Below are positions 26,752 to 35,164 of a stretch of DNA of 64,000 nucleotides, one piece after another. Made by a program: the position numbers and the translations under genes. The DNA lies in the NCBI RefSeq assembly GCF_000270305.1, contig NC_015737.1, forward strand, positions 2,108,501 to 2,172,500, given 5' to 3'. Below the pieces are notes generated by a model. It was not told the DNA's origin. It searched no databases and worked only from the letters and a program-made list of their open reading frames with translations. Source of the stretch: Clostridium sp. SY8519. Lineage in GTDB: Bacteria > Bacillota > Clostridia > Lachnospirales > Lachnospiraceae. How positions within the stretch are numbered: the stretch's first letter is position 1; the number at the start of each line of letters is the position of its first letter.

Positions 26752-26825
26752 GGCGAGATAGCTCAGCTGGCTAGAGCATGCGGTTCATACCCGCAGTGTC
26801 GAGGGTTCGAGTCCCCCTCTCGCTA
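26752..26825 (+). tRNA. tRNA-Met (anticodon CAT), elongator type
   Basis: 74-nt cloverleaf. Acceptor GGCGAGA pairs with TCTCGCT (first pair G-U), anticodon arm GCGG-TTCATAC-CCGC giving CAT, T-arm GAGGGTTCGAGTCCCCCTC. The paired acceptor start argues for elongator rather than initiator tRNA. CCA is not encoded. Confidence 0.93.
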
Positions 26826-26833
26826 TTGTTTTA

Positions 26834-26859
26834 ACCCGCTCTGTGAGCGGGTTTTTTTT
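26834..26859 (+). terminator. Terminator of tRNA operon
   Basis: Perfect 8-bp stem ACCCGCTC/GAGCGGGT with a 3-nt loop, followed by eight T. Confidence 0.9.
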
Positions 26860-26907
26860 CTTTTCCCTACAAGGTGTTCCGGCACCGGATGACAGGAGGA
26901 GGAAGCG

Positions 26908-28461
26908 ATGCGCACAGAACAGAAAACAAACGTAAAAAACGGCATCGCCCGTCTGATTTTTATTCTGGCGGCGATTACCCTGCAGATTTACTGGCTGGTG
27001 GGGCTGGTCCAGCGGCTGAATGACCGGTTTTCCTGGATCAGTCCGGTGATAACGGCGGCTTCTGTCGTAGTGGCGCTGTATGTGTTCGGACGGCATACCA
27101 GCAGCTCGATACGGATTCCGTGGATCATTCTGATTCTGGTATTTCCCTTTGTGGGCGTGGCCCTTTATATCCTGATCGGCATTGACAAGATCGCTTTCGG
27201 CGGAAAGAAACGTTTTTCAGAAATTGACAGGATTTTGTTCCCTATGATTCAGAAGGATCCGCAGGTGCTGGAAGAGATGGGACGGCACAGCCGTTCGGCG
27301 GCGAATATTTCCCGGTATCTGCAGGAGACCTGCGGCTTTCCGGTTTACAGAAATACGGAAGTGACCTATTATGGAGACACACGGGAAGCGCTGCGCGCGC
27401 AGAAGGAGGCCATGGGGCAGGCAAAGCGCTTTATTTTCCTGGAATATCACGCAATCCAGGAAGCGGAGGCCTTCGGCGGCATCCTGCATATCCTGAAACA
27501 GAAAGCGGCAGAAGGCGTGGAAGTCCGTATCTTTTATGACGATATGGGATCCATCAGTTTTATCAGCACGGATTTTATCCGCCGGATGGCTGCCTATGGC
27601 ATCCAGGTGCGGGTATTCAACCGTCTGGTGCCTCTGCTGGACGTATTCATGAACAACAGAGACCACCGGAAAATCACAGTGATTGACGGGGAGATCGGCT
27701 TTACCGGTGGTTACAATCTGGCAGACGAATATTTTAACATCGTGCATCCCTACGGCCAGTGGAAAGACAGCGGAATTCGCCTGCAGGGAGAAGCGGTCCG
27801 GACGCTGACCATGCTGTTTCTTGAGATGTGGACGTCCATTCACCAGGGAACCTTCAACCAGCGGGTATTTGAACCGTATCTTGCTGACGCGTCCCTTCCG
27901 GCGGCCGGAGAATACGGCTTTATTCAGCCTTACGGCGATTCCCCTCTGTCTGAAGAGCATGTGGGTGAAAATGTCTGCATGCATATTCTGAACCGGGCCA
28001 AGGACTATGTATGGTTTACGACACCGTATCTGATGATTACGGATGAACTGGCACGGTCCATGAGACTGGCGGCACGCAGAGGAGTTGACGTGCGGCTGAT
28101 ACTTCCCGGGATTCCGGATAAAAAGGCCGTGTATGCCATGTCCCGTTCCTATTATTCCGGCCTGGTGCACGACGGTGTCAGGATTTTTGAGTATACACCC
28201 GGATTCCTGCATGCCAAGCAGTGTGTGTCGGATGATATGGTGGCCACCGTCGGAACCATCAACCTGGATTTCCGCAGTCTGTTTGAACATTTTGAAAACG
28301 GCTGCTACATGTACGGCACCCATGCGGTGATGGATATTCGGAGTGATTTCCGGAAACTGTTCGCGGAAAGCCGGGAAGTGACACAGGAATATCGAGGCCA
28401 CCGCTCCATTGTAAAACGGGTCATTCAGTGTGTCCTGCGTCTGATCGCGCCGCAGTTTTAA
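26908..28461 (+). CDS. cls: Cardiolipin synthase
   Basis: 517-aa membrane phospholipase-D-type enzyme that condenses two phosphatidylglycerols to cardiolipin. Two N-terminal transmembrane helices (about 12-30 and 38-57, with a third hydrophobic stretch near 70-92) precede two HKD motifs: His253-Lys255-Asp260 (HRKITVID) and His435-Lys437-Asp442 (HAKQCVSD). Length and order are normal for the family. AGGAGGAGG lies upstream of the ATG. Confidence 0.93.
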   Translation: MRTEQKTNVKNGIARLIFILAAITLQIYWLVGLVQRLNDRFSWISPVITAASVVVALYVFGRHTSSSIRIPWIILILVFPFVGVALYILIGIDKIAFGGKKRFSEIDRILFPMIQKDPQVLEEMGRHSRSAANISRYLQETCGFPVYRNTEVTYYGDTREALRAQKEAMGQAKRFIFLEYHAIQEAEAFGGILHILKQKAAEGVEVRIFYDDMGSISFISTDFIRRMAAYGIQVRVFNRLVPLLDVFMNNRDHRKITVIDGEIGFTGGYNLADEYFNIVHPYGQWKDSGIRLQGEAVRTLTMLFLEMWTSIHQGTFNQRVFEPYLADASLPAAGEYGFIQPYGDSPLSEEHVGENVCMHILNRAKDYVWFTTPYLMITDELARSMRLAARRGVDVRLILPGIPDKKAVYAMSRSYYSGLVHDGVRIFEYTPGFLHAKQCVSDDMVATVGTINLDFRSLFEHFENGCYMYGTHAVMDIRSDFRKLFAESREVTQEYRGHRSIVKRVIQCVLRLIAPQF

Positions 28462-28498
28462 CAGGCAGTCTGGTTTATTTTGAAGGAAGATGACATGT

Positions 28499-28966
28499 GT
28501 GAATAAAGAAGCCTATCTGAAAGAAGTCAAAAAAATCATGAAGAACCCAAAAATCCGGGAAATGCGGCACTATTCCGTCCATGGATCCAGCACGGTGCTG
28601 CATCACAGTTTGAGTGTGGTGAAATATTCCTATAGGATTGCGGAACTCCTGCATGTGAAGGTGAATGAAAAAGAACTGGCCCGGGGCGCCATGCTGCATG
28701 ATTTCTATCAGTACAGTTATAAGGAAAGTGAAATCAGCGCTTGGGAGCATGGCACTGGCCATGCCCGCAGAGCGTTGGAGAATGCTTCCAAAGAGTATGA
28801 TTTGACAGGAAAAGAGAAAAATATCATTAAGTCCCATATGTGGCCGCTGACGCCCAGGGATATTCCCCGCTGCCGGGAAAGCCTGATCGTCGGCCTGGCG
28901 GATAAGCTCAGTGCCGTACAGGAACGGTCCGCGCAGATAATCCACCGGATCCGGAAGCTGAAATAA
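28499..28966 (+). CDS. HD-domain hydrolase
   Basis: 155-aa soluble protein of the HD phosphohydrolase superfamily, with HHSLSVVKYSYRIAELL (metal-binding His) and ARGAMLHDFYQY (the HD pair), then a distal KSHMWPL. Family members hydrolyse nucleotides or other phosphates; the substrate is unknown. A GTG start at 28499 is preferred because AAGGAAG (28482-28488) is only 1 nt from the alternative ATG at 28490 and correctly spaced for the GTG. It follows cls on the same strand and may share its transcript. Confidence 0.7.
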   Translation: MNKEAYLKEVKKIMKNPKIREMRHYSVHGSSTVLHHSLSVVKYSYRIAELLHVKVNEKELARGAMLHDFYQYSYKESEISAWEHGTGHARRALENASKEYDLTGKEKNIIKSHMWPLTPRDIPRCRESLIVGLADKLSAVQERSAQIIHRIRKLK

Positions 28967-28980
28967 CACCCGGAGCCGGA

Positions 28981-29538
28981 TCAGCCCTTGATAAGACAGA
29001 AGGTTACGGCGTGGTTTGGCTGGTCTTCGATATCGGAGGCGATGCATACCAGACCGTTGGCTTCGCCGGCCGCTTTGCTGCAGATGACGGCAGTCGTAAT
29101 GGAAAGTTCGCCGTCGGAAAGCATCTGGGCCGCCTGGGCGGTGTCCGGGGTATCCACATCTGCCCAGTACGGATAGTGCAGGGCGATGAATTCCTCGGTC
29201 TGTTTCAGCGCGAAGAGATGGGAAGCCACTTCCCGGATATCAAAATCAGCAACAGTGCTTCGCCGAAAGAGGCAGTAGTGAACCGGAAGCGTCAGTTCCG
29301 CTTCCGGGGTGTAACTGTCTTTCGGAAAGACCTGCGCTGTTTCAGAAACCGGCCTGCCGGCCTGGTCTGCGACGGCAATGACGCCTTTGGAGACAGCGCT
29401 GGTATCCAGACTGCGCCGGACTGCCGCGGCGGAAATTAACGGAACCAGTTCCGCATCGGAAAGTCCCTGGCTTTTTATCAACTGCCGGGCAGCAGCTTCT
29501 GTATAACTGCCGGGCAGTCCCATATATCCTATTTTCAT
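28981..29538 (-). CDS. Prephenate-dehydratase-like protein, probably non-catalytic
   Basis: 185 aa. The N-terminus MKIGYMGLPGSYTEAAA and the two-lobed binding fold resemble the catalytic domain of prephenate dehydratase (PheA). The regulatory ACT domain is absent, and the conserved Thr-Arg-Phe motif near the end reads VTF (NHAVTFCLI), so the arginine and the usual threonine position are lost. It is more likely a ligand-binding or diverged enzyme than a working phenylalanine-pathway enzyme. AGGAG lies upstream of the ATG. It is divergent from the aminotransferase gene. Confidence 0.55.
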   Translation of the reverse strand: MKIGYMGLPGSYTEAAARQLIKSQGLSDAELVPLISAAAVRRSLDTSAVSKGVIAVADQAGRPVSETAQVFPKDSYTPEAELTLPVHYCLFRRSTVADFDIREVASHLFALKQTEEFIALHYPYWADVDTPDTAQAAQMLSDGELSITTAVICSKAAGEANGLVCIASDIEDQPNHAVTFCLIKG

Positions 29539-29750
29539 AATTTTATCATCTCCTGCGTTTTCTTATTTATTATACAGAAGCTCATAAGAAAAATCCAGCG
29601 TACCCGACTGCCTTGAATTTAATGAGTTAAAGTGCTAAAATGATTGGAAACTGCATGGGGCTGCTCCGGCCGGACTCATCCCGGGACCGGTGTCCGGGCA
29701 AAACCGGCAGAAAATTCAGAAGCAATACAGGAAGAAAAGGAATCGACCGA

Positions 29751-30935
29751 ATGGAATTCAATCAGGAAATCGCAGCGCTGGAACCATCAAAATCCGTGAT
29801 GCTTATGGCAAAAGCGAGAGAAATGCAGAAAACAGACAGCTCTATCCTTGACCTTACGGCAGGGGATCCGGATTTTCCCACACCGGAACCGATCTGTGAG
29901 GAGGCCATGCGCTGGCTGCAGAAGGGGTATACCCATTATACCGAATCACAGGGAAACGCGGATCTGCGCCGGCGGATCGCGGAGAAGCTGAATACAGAGA
30001 ACCACGCGCCTTTTCAGGCAGAGAACATTATTGTGACACCCGGCGGGAAATTCGCCATCTATCTGATGGTGCGCACGCTGTTAAACCGGGGGGATGAAGC
30101 GATCTGGCTGACTCCGGGGTGGGTGTCCTACCCGTCCATTGTACAGACTGCCGGCGGGGTGCCGAAGGCAGTGCATCTGCGCTATGAAGATCAGTACCGG
30201 ATCCGGGAGGAAGCGCTGGAAGCCGCAGTGACAGACCGAACCAGACTGCTGCTGATCAATTATCCGAACAACCCTACCGGCAAGATCCTGACCCCGGAAG
30301 ACCGGGAGGTCCTGCACCGGTTTCTGACGCGGCATAAAGACATTTATCTGCTGTCGGATGAAATGTATGAAAAAGTCATATTTGACGGAAAAGAAGCCGT
30401 CAGCATGGCTTCGGATCCGGATCTGTTTGAACGGACCATCGTGATCAACGGGTTCTCCAAAAGCGCGGCCATGACCGGGTGGCGGATCGGCTACGCGGCA
30501 TGCAGCCGGGAGCTGTGCCGGACGGCCATGAAGCTGTTTTCCCATACCATGAGCTGCACGGCCGGATTTATACAGAAAGCAGCGCTGAAATCCATGGATC
30601 TGCCGGAAGAGACCGAACGCATGCGGATACAGTATGAACGGCGCAGAGACATTCTTGCGGAAGGCTTTGCGCAGATTCCCGGTGTCCGCTTTCAGGTGCC
30701 GGACGGAGCGTTTTATGCCTGGGTTCGGTTTGATGTGGAGAAGACAGGCAGTGAATTCGCGGAAGAGCTGCTGGAACAGGCAGGAATTGTAGGGATTCCC
30801 GGAGATGCGTACGGCGCGGAGGACGGATGCTATGTGCGGTTCGCCTTTGCGGTGTCGGAAGATGTCCTGCGGCAGATGGTGGTAAGGCTGCGGGATTACA
30901 TGCGGCTGAGACAGGCAGACAGCTCATCCATGTGA
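29751..30935 (+). CDS. Class I/II PLP aminotransferase (aspartate aminotransferase-like)
   Basis: 394-aa fold-type I aminotransferase. Visible: LTAGDPDFPTPEPI at the N-terminus, NYPNNPTGKILT (Asn and Asp/Tyr pocket), the PLP lysine in SKSAAMTGWRIGY, and a C-terminal arginine region near YVRFAFAVSE. Substrate is likely aspartate or another amino acid, possibly aromatic given the divergent prephenate-dehydratase-like gene. The ATG at 29751 is chosen over 29640 because family similarity begins there and AGGAAG/AAAGG precede it. The last 40 bp overlap the convergent FUSC gene. Confidence 0.85.
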   Translation: MEFNQEIAALEPSKSVMLMAKAREMQKTDSSILDLTAGDPDFPTPEPICEEAMRWLQKGYTHYTESQGNADLRRRIAEKLNTENHAPFQAENIIVTPGGKFAIYLMVRTLLNRGDEAIWLTPGWVSYPSIVQTAGGVPKAVHLRYEDQYRIREEALEAAVTDRTRLLLINYPNNPTGKILTPEDREVLHRFLTRHKDIYLLSDEMYEKVIFDGKEAVSMASDPDLFERTIVINGFSKSAAMTGWRIGYAACSRELCRTAMKLFSHTMSCTAGFIQKAALKSMDLPEETERMRIQYERRRDILAEGFAQIPGVRFQVPDGAFYAWVRFDVEKTGSEFAEELLEQAGIVGIPGDAYGAEDGCYVRFAFAVSEDVLRQMVVRLRDYMRLRQADSSSM

Positions 30936-32527
30936 TGATCGATCTGCTCCTGCAGGTTCGGCAGCTCCCGGCCGTCCGGAATACTTGCCTGCAGCGCATA
31001 CAGCCGCTGGATCAGAAGATAGGATTTGATGATCAGCTGATCCCTCTGGTGCCGCAGGCAGGAAGGGGAGATCGGCCCGCGGTGCAGCCGGCGGAATCCG
31101 AAGGCCAGAAAGAGATAGGCTGTATGCTCCGGGTCTGCATCCTCCGCTGTGTCAGGCAGGGAGGCCAGATGCTTCCGGATCCTGCCGAGGATATCCAGAA
31201 TGTACAGCATCTGCAGCCGGGTGCGGATCGGAAAGATATACCGGTTGGCCAAAAGGGCAATGGCGGCGCCGATCAGGGTGTAGACCAGCCGCTCCAGCAG
31301 CACGACGGTGACAGAAGAGTGCACGGTCTGCACCGCCATGGCAGAACAGGTAATGTATGCGACCATGGAAGTATAGCCGCTGGCGGAATAAATAAAAAAA
31401 TTGGCAACGGTCATAATGAGAATGCGGCTATAAAGATCCCCAAAGACAGAGAACAGGAAAAAGCAGATCAGGATGCCGAAGATACTGCCGGTAACCCGCT
31501 GGCGTACCCGGTCTCTGGTGCCTTCCGAGAAGGGGATCATCATGAAAAAGACGGAAATCACCAGCCAGTAGACATTTTCCAGGCCGCTGACATAAGAAAA
31601 CAGCAGACAGGGAGTAATGACGATCAGGGTGCGCAGGGCAAAGCGGAACCGGAAGTTCCGCAGATCCGGTCTGTTATAGCGGAAGGTGAGTTTTTTATAG
31701 TTTGGTTCCGGCTTTGTATCCTGAAAGATGCGGGAAGCCTTTTCCCGGAGGGTTCGGGCCCGCTGAAGAGAAGCGGAAGCATCCGGGCCGGCCAGCGCGT
31801 CCGGCCGCAGAAAATAGTCCGTGCACTGGAAAAACGCCGGAAACTGGCAGTACCAGTTTACCCGTCCCCGGGGCAGAACCTGACCCCGGTTGGCCGTATA
31901 GATGGCTTTGCTGATTTTGTGGCTTACGGTCCGCAGTTCGCCGCGCACCTGTTCCAGCAAAGCGGTGTCGCCGGATTCGGCAGCCCGGACGAGCTGCCCG
32001 GACAGGGCAAGCCCATAGGCGGTCATTCCTCTGAGCCGGTCCGGCTGGGGACGGATCAGAAGGGGAATCAGGACAAAGAGTCCGATGATCAGAAAGGATA
32101 CCCCCAGAGCCTCCGCCCGGGTCAGAAGCGCGGAAGCAGTATGCGCCGGGGCAATCTGAAAGAAGATCAGCGCCATGCCTGCCGGGAAATAATTGGCAGG
32201 CTGATACTCATCAATATGAAAATATGTGATCCAGAACAGGGCCGCAGCATTGACGGTCAGGCACAGGATTACATCCCGGACCGCCAGCCAGGCAGCAGCT
32301 GCCATGGCCAGATAGATCACAAAAGTAATCAGCATGCAGCCGGCCTTTTTCTGCATACTGCGGAAACTCAGGTAAGACAGAGTCGCGAAGGGCGCGATCA
32401 TCGTATTGTCCATTCCGAAGTACCGCCAGGTCACCAGAAAAATCAGTGCGGCCACCACAGTAGGGGCAATGGCTGTTTTTGCAGTTTTCTGTAAATCTTT
32501 ACACCAGTGTATCGCCCATTTTTTCAT
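30896..32527 (-). CDS. FUSC-family inner membrane protein
   Basis: 543-aa membrane protein with two blocks of about five or six hydrophobic helices (residues about 20-165 and 310-445), each followed by a cytosolic helical region, as in the YccS/fusaric-acid-resistance family. Members are thought to export aromatic acids or act in envelope maintenance; no substrate is shown here. The start at 32527 (MKKWAIHW) is taken because hydrophobic homology begins immediately; an upstream extension of the frame would run through the divergent sortase gene. It overlaps the aminotransferase by 40 bp at its 3' end. Confidence 0.8.
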   Translation of the reverse strand: MKKWAIHWCKDLQKTAKTAIAPTVVAALIFLVTWRYFGMDNTMIAPFATLSYLSFRSMQKKAGCMLITFVIYLAMAAAAWLAVRDVILCLTVNAAALFWITYFHIDEYQPANYFPAGMALIFFQIAPAHTASALLTRAEALGVSFLIIGLFVLIPLLIRPQPDRLRGMTAYGLALSGQLVRAAESGDTALLEQVRGELRTVSHKISKAIYTANRGQVLPRGRVNWYCQFPAFFQCTDYFLRPDALAGPDASASLQRARTLREKASRIFQDTKPEPNYKKLTFRYNRPDLRNFRFRFALRTLIVITPCLLFSYVSGLENVYWLVISVFFMMIPFSEGTRDRVRQRVTGSIFGILICFFLFSVFGDLYSRILIMTVANFFIYSASGYTSMVAYITCSAMAVQTVHSSVTVVLLERLVYTLIGAAIALLANRYIFPIRTRLQMLYILDILGRIRKHLASLPDTAEDADPEHTAYLFLAFGFRRLHRGPISPSCLRHQRDQLIIKSYLLIQRLYALQASIPDGRELPNLQEQIDHHMDELSACLSRM

Positions 32528-32580
32528 GTCATCAGTATAGCATGTCTCGCAGAGAAAAAGTAGTAATGATCCGGCGGCGG

Positions 32581-32589
32581 TGTTATAAT
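32581..32589 (+). promoter_or_regulatory. Extended -10 seven nt before sortase ATG
   Basis: TGTTATAAT, an extended -10 with consensus hexamer at 32584-32589, only 7 nt before the ATG at 32597. No Shine-Dalgarno sequence can fit between. This suggests a leaderless transcript. Confidence 0.5.
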
Positions 32590-32596
32590 CGTTATT

Positions 32597-33358
32597 ATGA
32601 AGAAAAAGAAAACAAATCAGGCAGGCCGTGTGATTTTCTGGATTGTGTTCCTGCTGGCACTGGCAGTGGCAGTTTTTTCCGGATGGAATCTTTATAAAAT
32701 TTATTCCAATTATCATCGTTCCAACACCTTGTATACAAAACTGAATCAGGATTATACTCGTCCGAAAAAGAGCGGTCCCCGCTGGTATGATAACATCCAG
32801 GTGGATGTGGCGGCCCTGCAGAAAAAGAATCCGGACTGCAGAGCCTGGCTGTATTTTGAAAATGAAGAAATCAGCTATCCTGTGATGTATTCCGGCGATG
32901 ACAGCAAATATCTCCACACATCCTTTGACGGGACGTATTCTTATGCGGGCACCCTGTTTCTGGAAGGGAAGAACCATCCGGATTTTCAGGACAGCCATAC
33001 CATCATTTACGGCCATAATATGCGTAATTTAAGTATGTTCGGCCGCCTGCGGTATTACCGGCAGAAGTCCGGCTATTACCGGAGCCACCAGTATTTTCAG
33101 ATCATTACTGCTAAGAAAAAGTACCGGTACCGTATTTTTGCCTACGGGGACGTGGCGGAAGACAGCAGCGTATATCAGGTGCCCTTCGGGCCGGATGGGA
33201 AGTTTGCCGCCTTCATCCGCCGCCTTACAGCGCAGTCGGACCGGGATACGGGCATCACAGTCCGGAAAACAGACAAGGTCATCACACTGTCCACCTGTTC
33301 CGCGGAGCAGCGGCGGACGGTGGTGCATGGCGTGCGGGTCAGCGAACATGACAGTTAG
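32597..33358 (+). CDS. srtB: Class B sortase
   Basis: 253-aa membrane-anchored transpeptidase that attaches surface proteins to the cell wall. One N-terminal membrane helix (residues 12-30) precedes the sortase fold with catalytic His140 in IIYGHNM, Cys234 in LSTCS and Arg240 in QRRTVVHG. The spacing and the LSTC form are those of class B. No substrate with an NPQTN-like signal is adjacent. The start has no ribosome-binding site. Confidence 0.92.
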   Translation: MKKKKTNQAGRVIFWIVFLLALAVAVFSGWNLYKIYSNYHRSNTLYTKLNQDYTRPKKSGPRWYDNIQVDVAALQKKNPDCRAWLYFENEEISYPVMYSGDDSKYLHTSFDGTYSYAGTLFLEGKNHPDFQDSHTIIYGHNMRNLSMFGRLRYYRQKSGYYRSHQYFQIITAKKKYRYRIFAYGDVAEDSSVYQVPFGPDGKFAAFIRRLTAQSDRDTGITVRKTDKVITLSTCSAEQRRTVVHGVRVSEHDS

Positions 33359-33463
33359 CCGGCAGCCGGGAGGATTCGGTGAAAATGGTTCAAAATCCTA
33401 CACTTTTATGTTACACTTAGAACAAAGTGGGAAAGTTTCGGCTGCAGAGACGGAGGAAAAGAT

Positions 33464-34006
33464 ATGCGAGTGGGAACCGGATATGATGTGCATCGTTTTG
33501 CGGAAGGCAGACCGCTGATTCTGGGCGGCGTCAGAATTCCCAGCGAACTGGGACTTCTGGGACACTCGGACGCGGACGTCCTGATTCATGCGATTATGGA
33601 TGCCATGCTGGGAGCAGCCGCGCTGGGAGATATCGGACAGCATTTTCCGGATACGGACCCGGCTTACCGCGGGGCAGATTCCAGACTGTTGCTGCGCCGG
33701 GTGATGGATCTGATAGAGGAAAAGGGTTACATTGTAGGCAATATTGACGCTACCGTTATTGCCCAGGCACCGAAGATCGGCCCCCATATTCCCCGTATGA
33801 TCACCAATCTGGCGGAAGATCTCGGGATCGATCCGGATCAGATCAATATCAAGGCCACCACAGAAGAGCATCTGGGATTCACCGGACGCAGAGAAGGAAT
33901 TGCCGCCCAGGCGGTCTGCCTGCTGGAATCGGTCTATGACAGGAGTGTTCCGGTGGCCGACAGTGAAAGCGCCTGCCCCGGATGTGCCGGATGCCGGCAG
34001 CAATGA
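33464..34006 (+). CDS. ispF: 2-C-methyl-D-erythritol 2,4-cyclodiphosphate synthase
   Basis: 180-aa enzyme of the non-mevalonate isoprenoid pathway. Metal ligands Asp8 and His10 in GYDVHRF and His42 in [12 protein letters not shown], the HSDAD loop with His34, and [13 protein letters not shown] are all present. The family usually ends near residue 158; here a 15-20 residue tail rich in Cys (SACPGCAGC) follows, which is unusual. GGAGG is upstream. Confidence 0.95.
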   Translation: MRVGTGYDVHRFAEGRPLILGGVRIPSELGLLGHSDADVLIHAIMDAMLGAAALGDIGQHFPDTDPAYRGADSRLLLRRVMDLIEEKGYIVGNIDATVIAQAPKIGPHIPRMITNLAEDLGIDPDQINIKATTEEHLGFTGRREGIAAQAVCLLESVYDRSVPVADSESACPGCAGCRQQ

Positions 34007-34046
34007 GCAACAGAAATGACTGCCGCAGGGCGGTCAGGAGGACAGC

Positions 34047-35141
34047 ATGATTAAGTTTAATGAGATTATGAACAAATTCCAGGTGGAGGGTGAAGTGACC
34101 CAGGTGGAACCGCTGGGCCACGGCCGGGTCAACCACACCTTTGAAGTGGTGTGCGGCGGCCGGCACTATGTGCTCCAGGAGATAAATCACATGATCTTCA
34201 AATATCCGATTGATGTGGTGAACAATCTGTTCCTTGTGACGGAATATATGAGAAAACAGATCGCCAGGGAAGGCGGAGACCCGGAACGGGAGACACTGAC
34301 ATTCCTGCGGACAAAGGATGAGAATCAGCTGCTGCAGACGGATGACGGGGGATATTTCCGCCTGTACCGTATGATTGACCGGGGCGTGGAGATGCAGAAG
34401 CCCCGGACTCCTGCGGAAGCCTTTGAAGCGGCGGCGGCCATCGGCAAATTTCAGCATGAACTCATCGGATTTCCAGCGGAACAGCTGTCAGTGACCTTCC
34501 CGGAAATGCACAACATGAAAAAAAGGATCCGCACGCTGCTGGATGCGGTGCGTGCCGATATCTGCATGCGTACATCCAACTGCCAGGAGCAGATCCACTT
34601 TGTCCTGGACCGGGCGGACCGGCTGTATGCAATCGAAGACGCGGTGCGGGCCGGCGCCATTCCGAAGCGTGTGACCCATAATGATCCGGGCTATAACAAT
34701 ATCCTTCTGGATCAGGATACGGGCAAGGCGCTGTGCCTGATTGACCTGGATACGGTTATGAGCGGAGCCTCGGTCAATGACTTCGGCGACGCAGTCCGTA
34801 TGGGAGCGGCTTCCGTGACAGAATTCGAACGCGACGGGGACGTGGAGCTGGATCTGAAGCTGTACCGGGCGTACCTGGAAGGCTATCTGTATTACATGGG
34901 TGCCCATCTGAACCAGGAAGAAAAAGACTTTCTCGGGGAGTCGGTATGGCTGGCTGCCATGGAGCGGGGGATCCGTTATCTGACCGATTACTTAAACGGC
35001 GGCTATGTGGGCTCTGATTTTTCCGATGAGAAGGAATACCTGTACTGCGCGGTGAATCAGTTTTATCTGGTCCTGGATATGGAAGAAAAGCAGGAGCAGA
35101 TGGAGGAAATCCTCAGGGAAGTCTTGATGAGCGCAGAATAA
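34047..35141 (+). CDS. NahK-like sugar kinase (APH fold)
   Basis: 364-aa kinase with the aminoglycoside-phosphotransferase fold. GHGRVNHTF is the nucleotide loop, HNDPGYNNILLD the catalytic loop (Asp in HND), and LIDLDTVMSG the metal-binding DxD-type motif. The sequence pattern and length are close to N-acetylhexosamine 1-kinase (NahK/LnpB), which phosphorylates GlcNAc/GalNAc at C1 in host-glycan use. No lacto-N-biose phosphorylase is nearby. An aminoglycoside-resistance role is unlikely. Confidence 0.75.
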   Translation: MIKFNEIMNKFQVEGEVTQVEPLGHGRVNHTFEVVCGGRHYVLQEINHMIFKYPIDVVNNLFLVTEYMRKQIAREGGDPERETLTFLRTKDENQLLQTDDGGYFRLYRMIDRGVEMQKPRTPAEAFEAAAAIGKFQHELIGFPAEQLSVTFPEMHNMKKRIRTLLDAVRADICMRTSNCQEQIHFVLDRADRLYAIEDAVRAGAIPKRVTHNDPGYNNILLDQDTGKALCLIDLDTVMSGASVNDFGDAVRMGAASVTEFERDGDVELDLKLYRAYLEGYLYYMGAHLNQEEKDFLGESVWLAAMERGIRYLTDYLNGGYVGSDFSDEKEYLYCAVNQFYLVLDMEEKQEQMEEILREVLMSAE

Positions 35142-35164
35142 CACAGCTAAGGGAGAAAATTAGT

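Noticed and set aside
30827..32494. 555-aa plus-strand frame
   Set aside because: Antisense to the FUSC membrane protein gene; composition is Gln/Gly/Asp-rich without motifs.
34047..35141. Aminoglycoside resistance kinase
   Set aside because: The fold is shared, but motifs and length fit N-acetylhexosamine kinases better and no resistance or mobile context is present.
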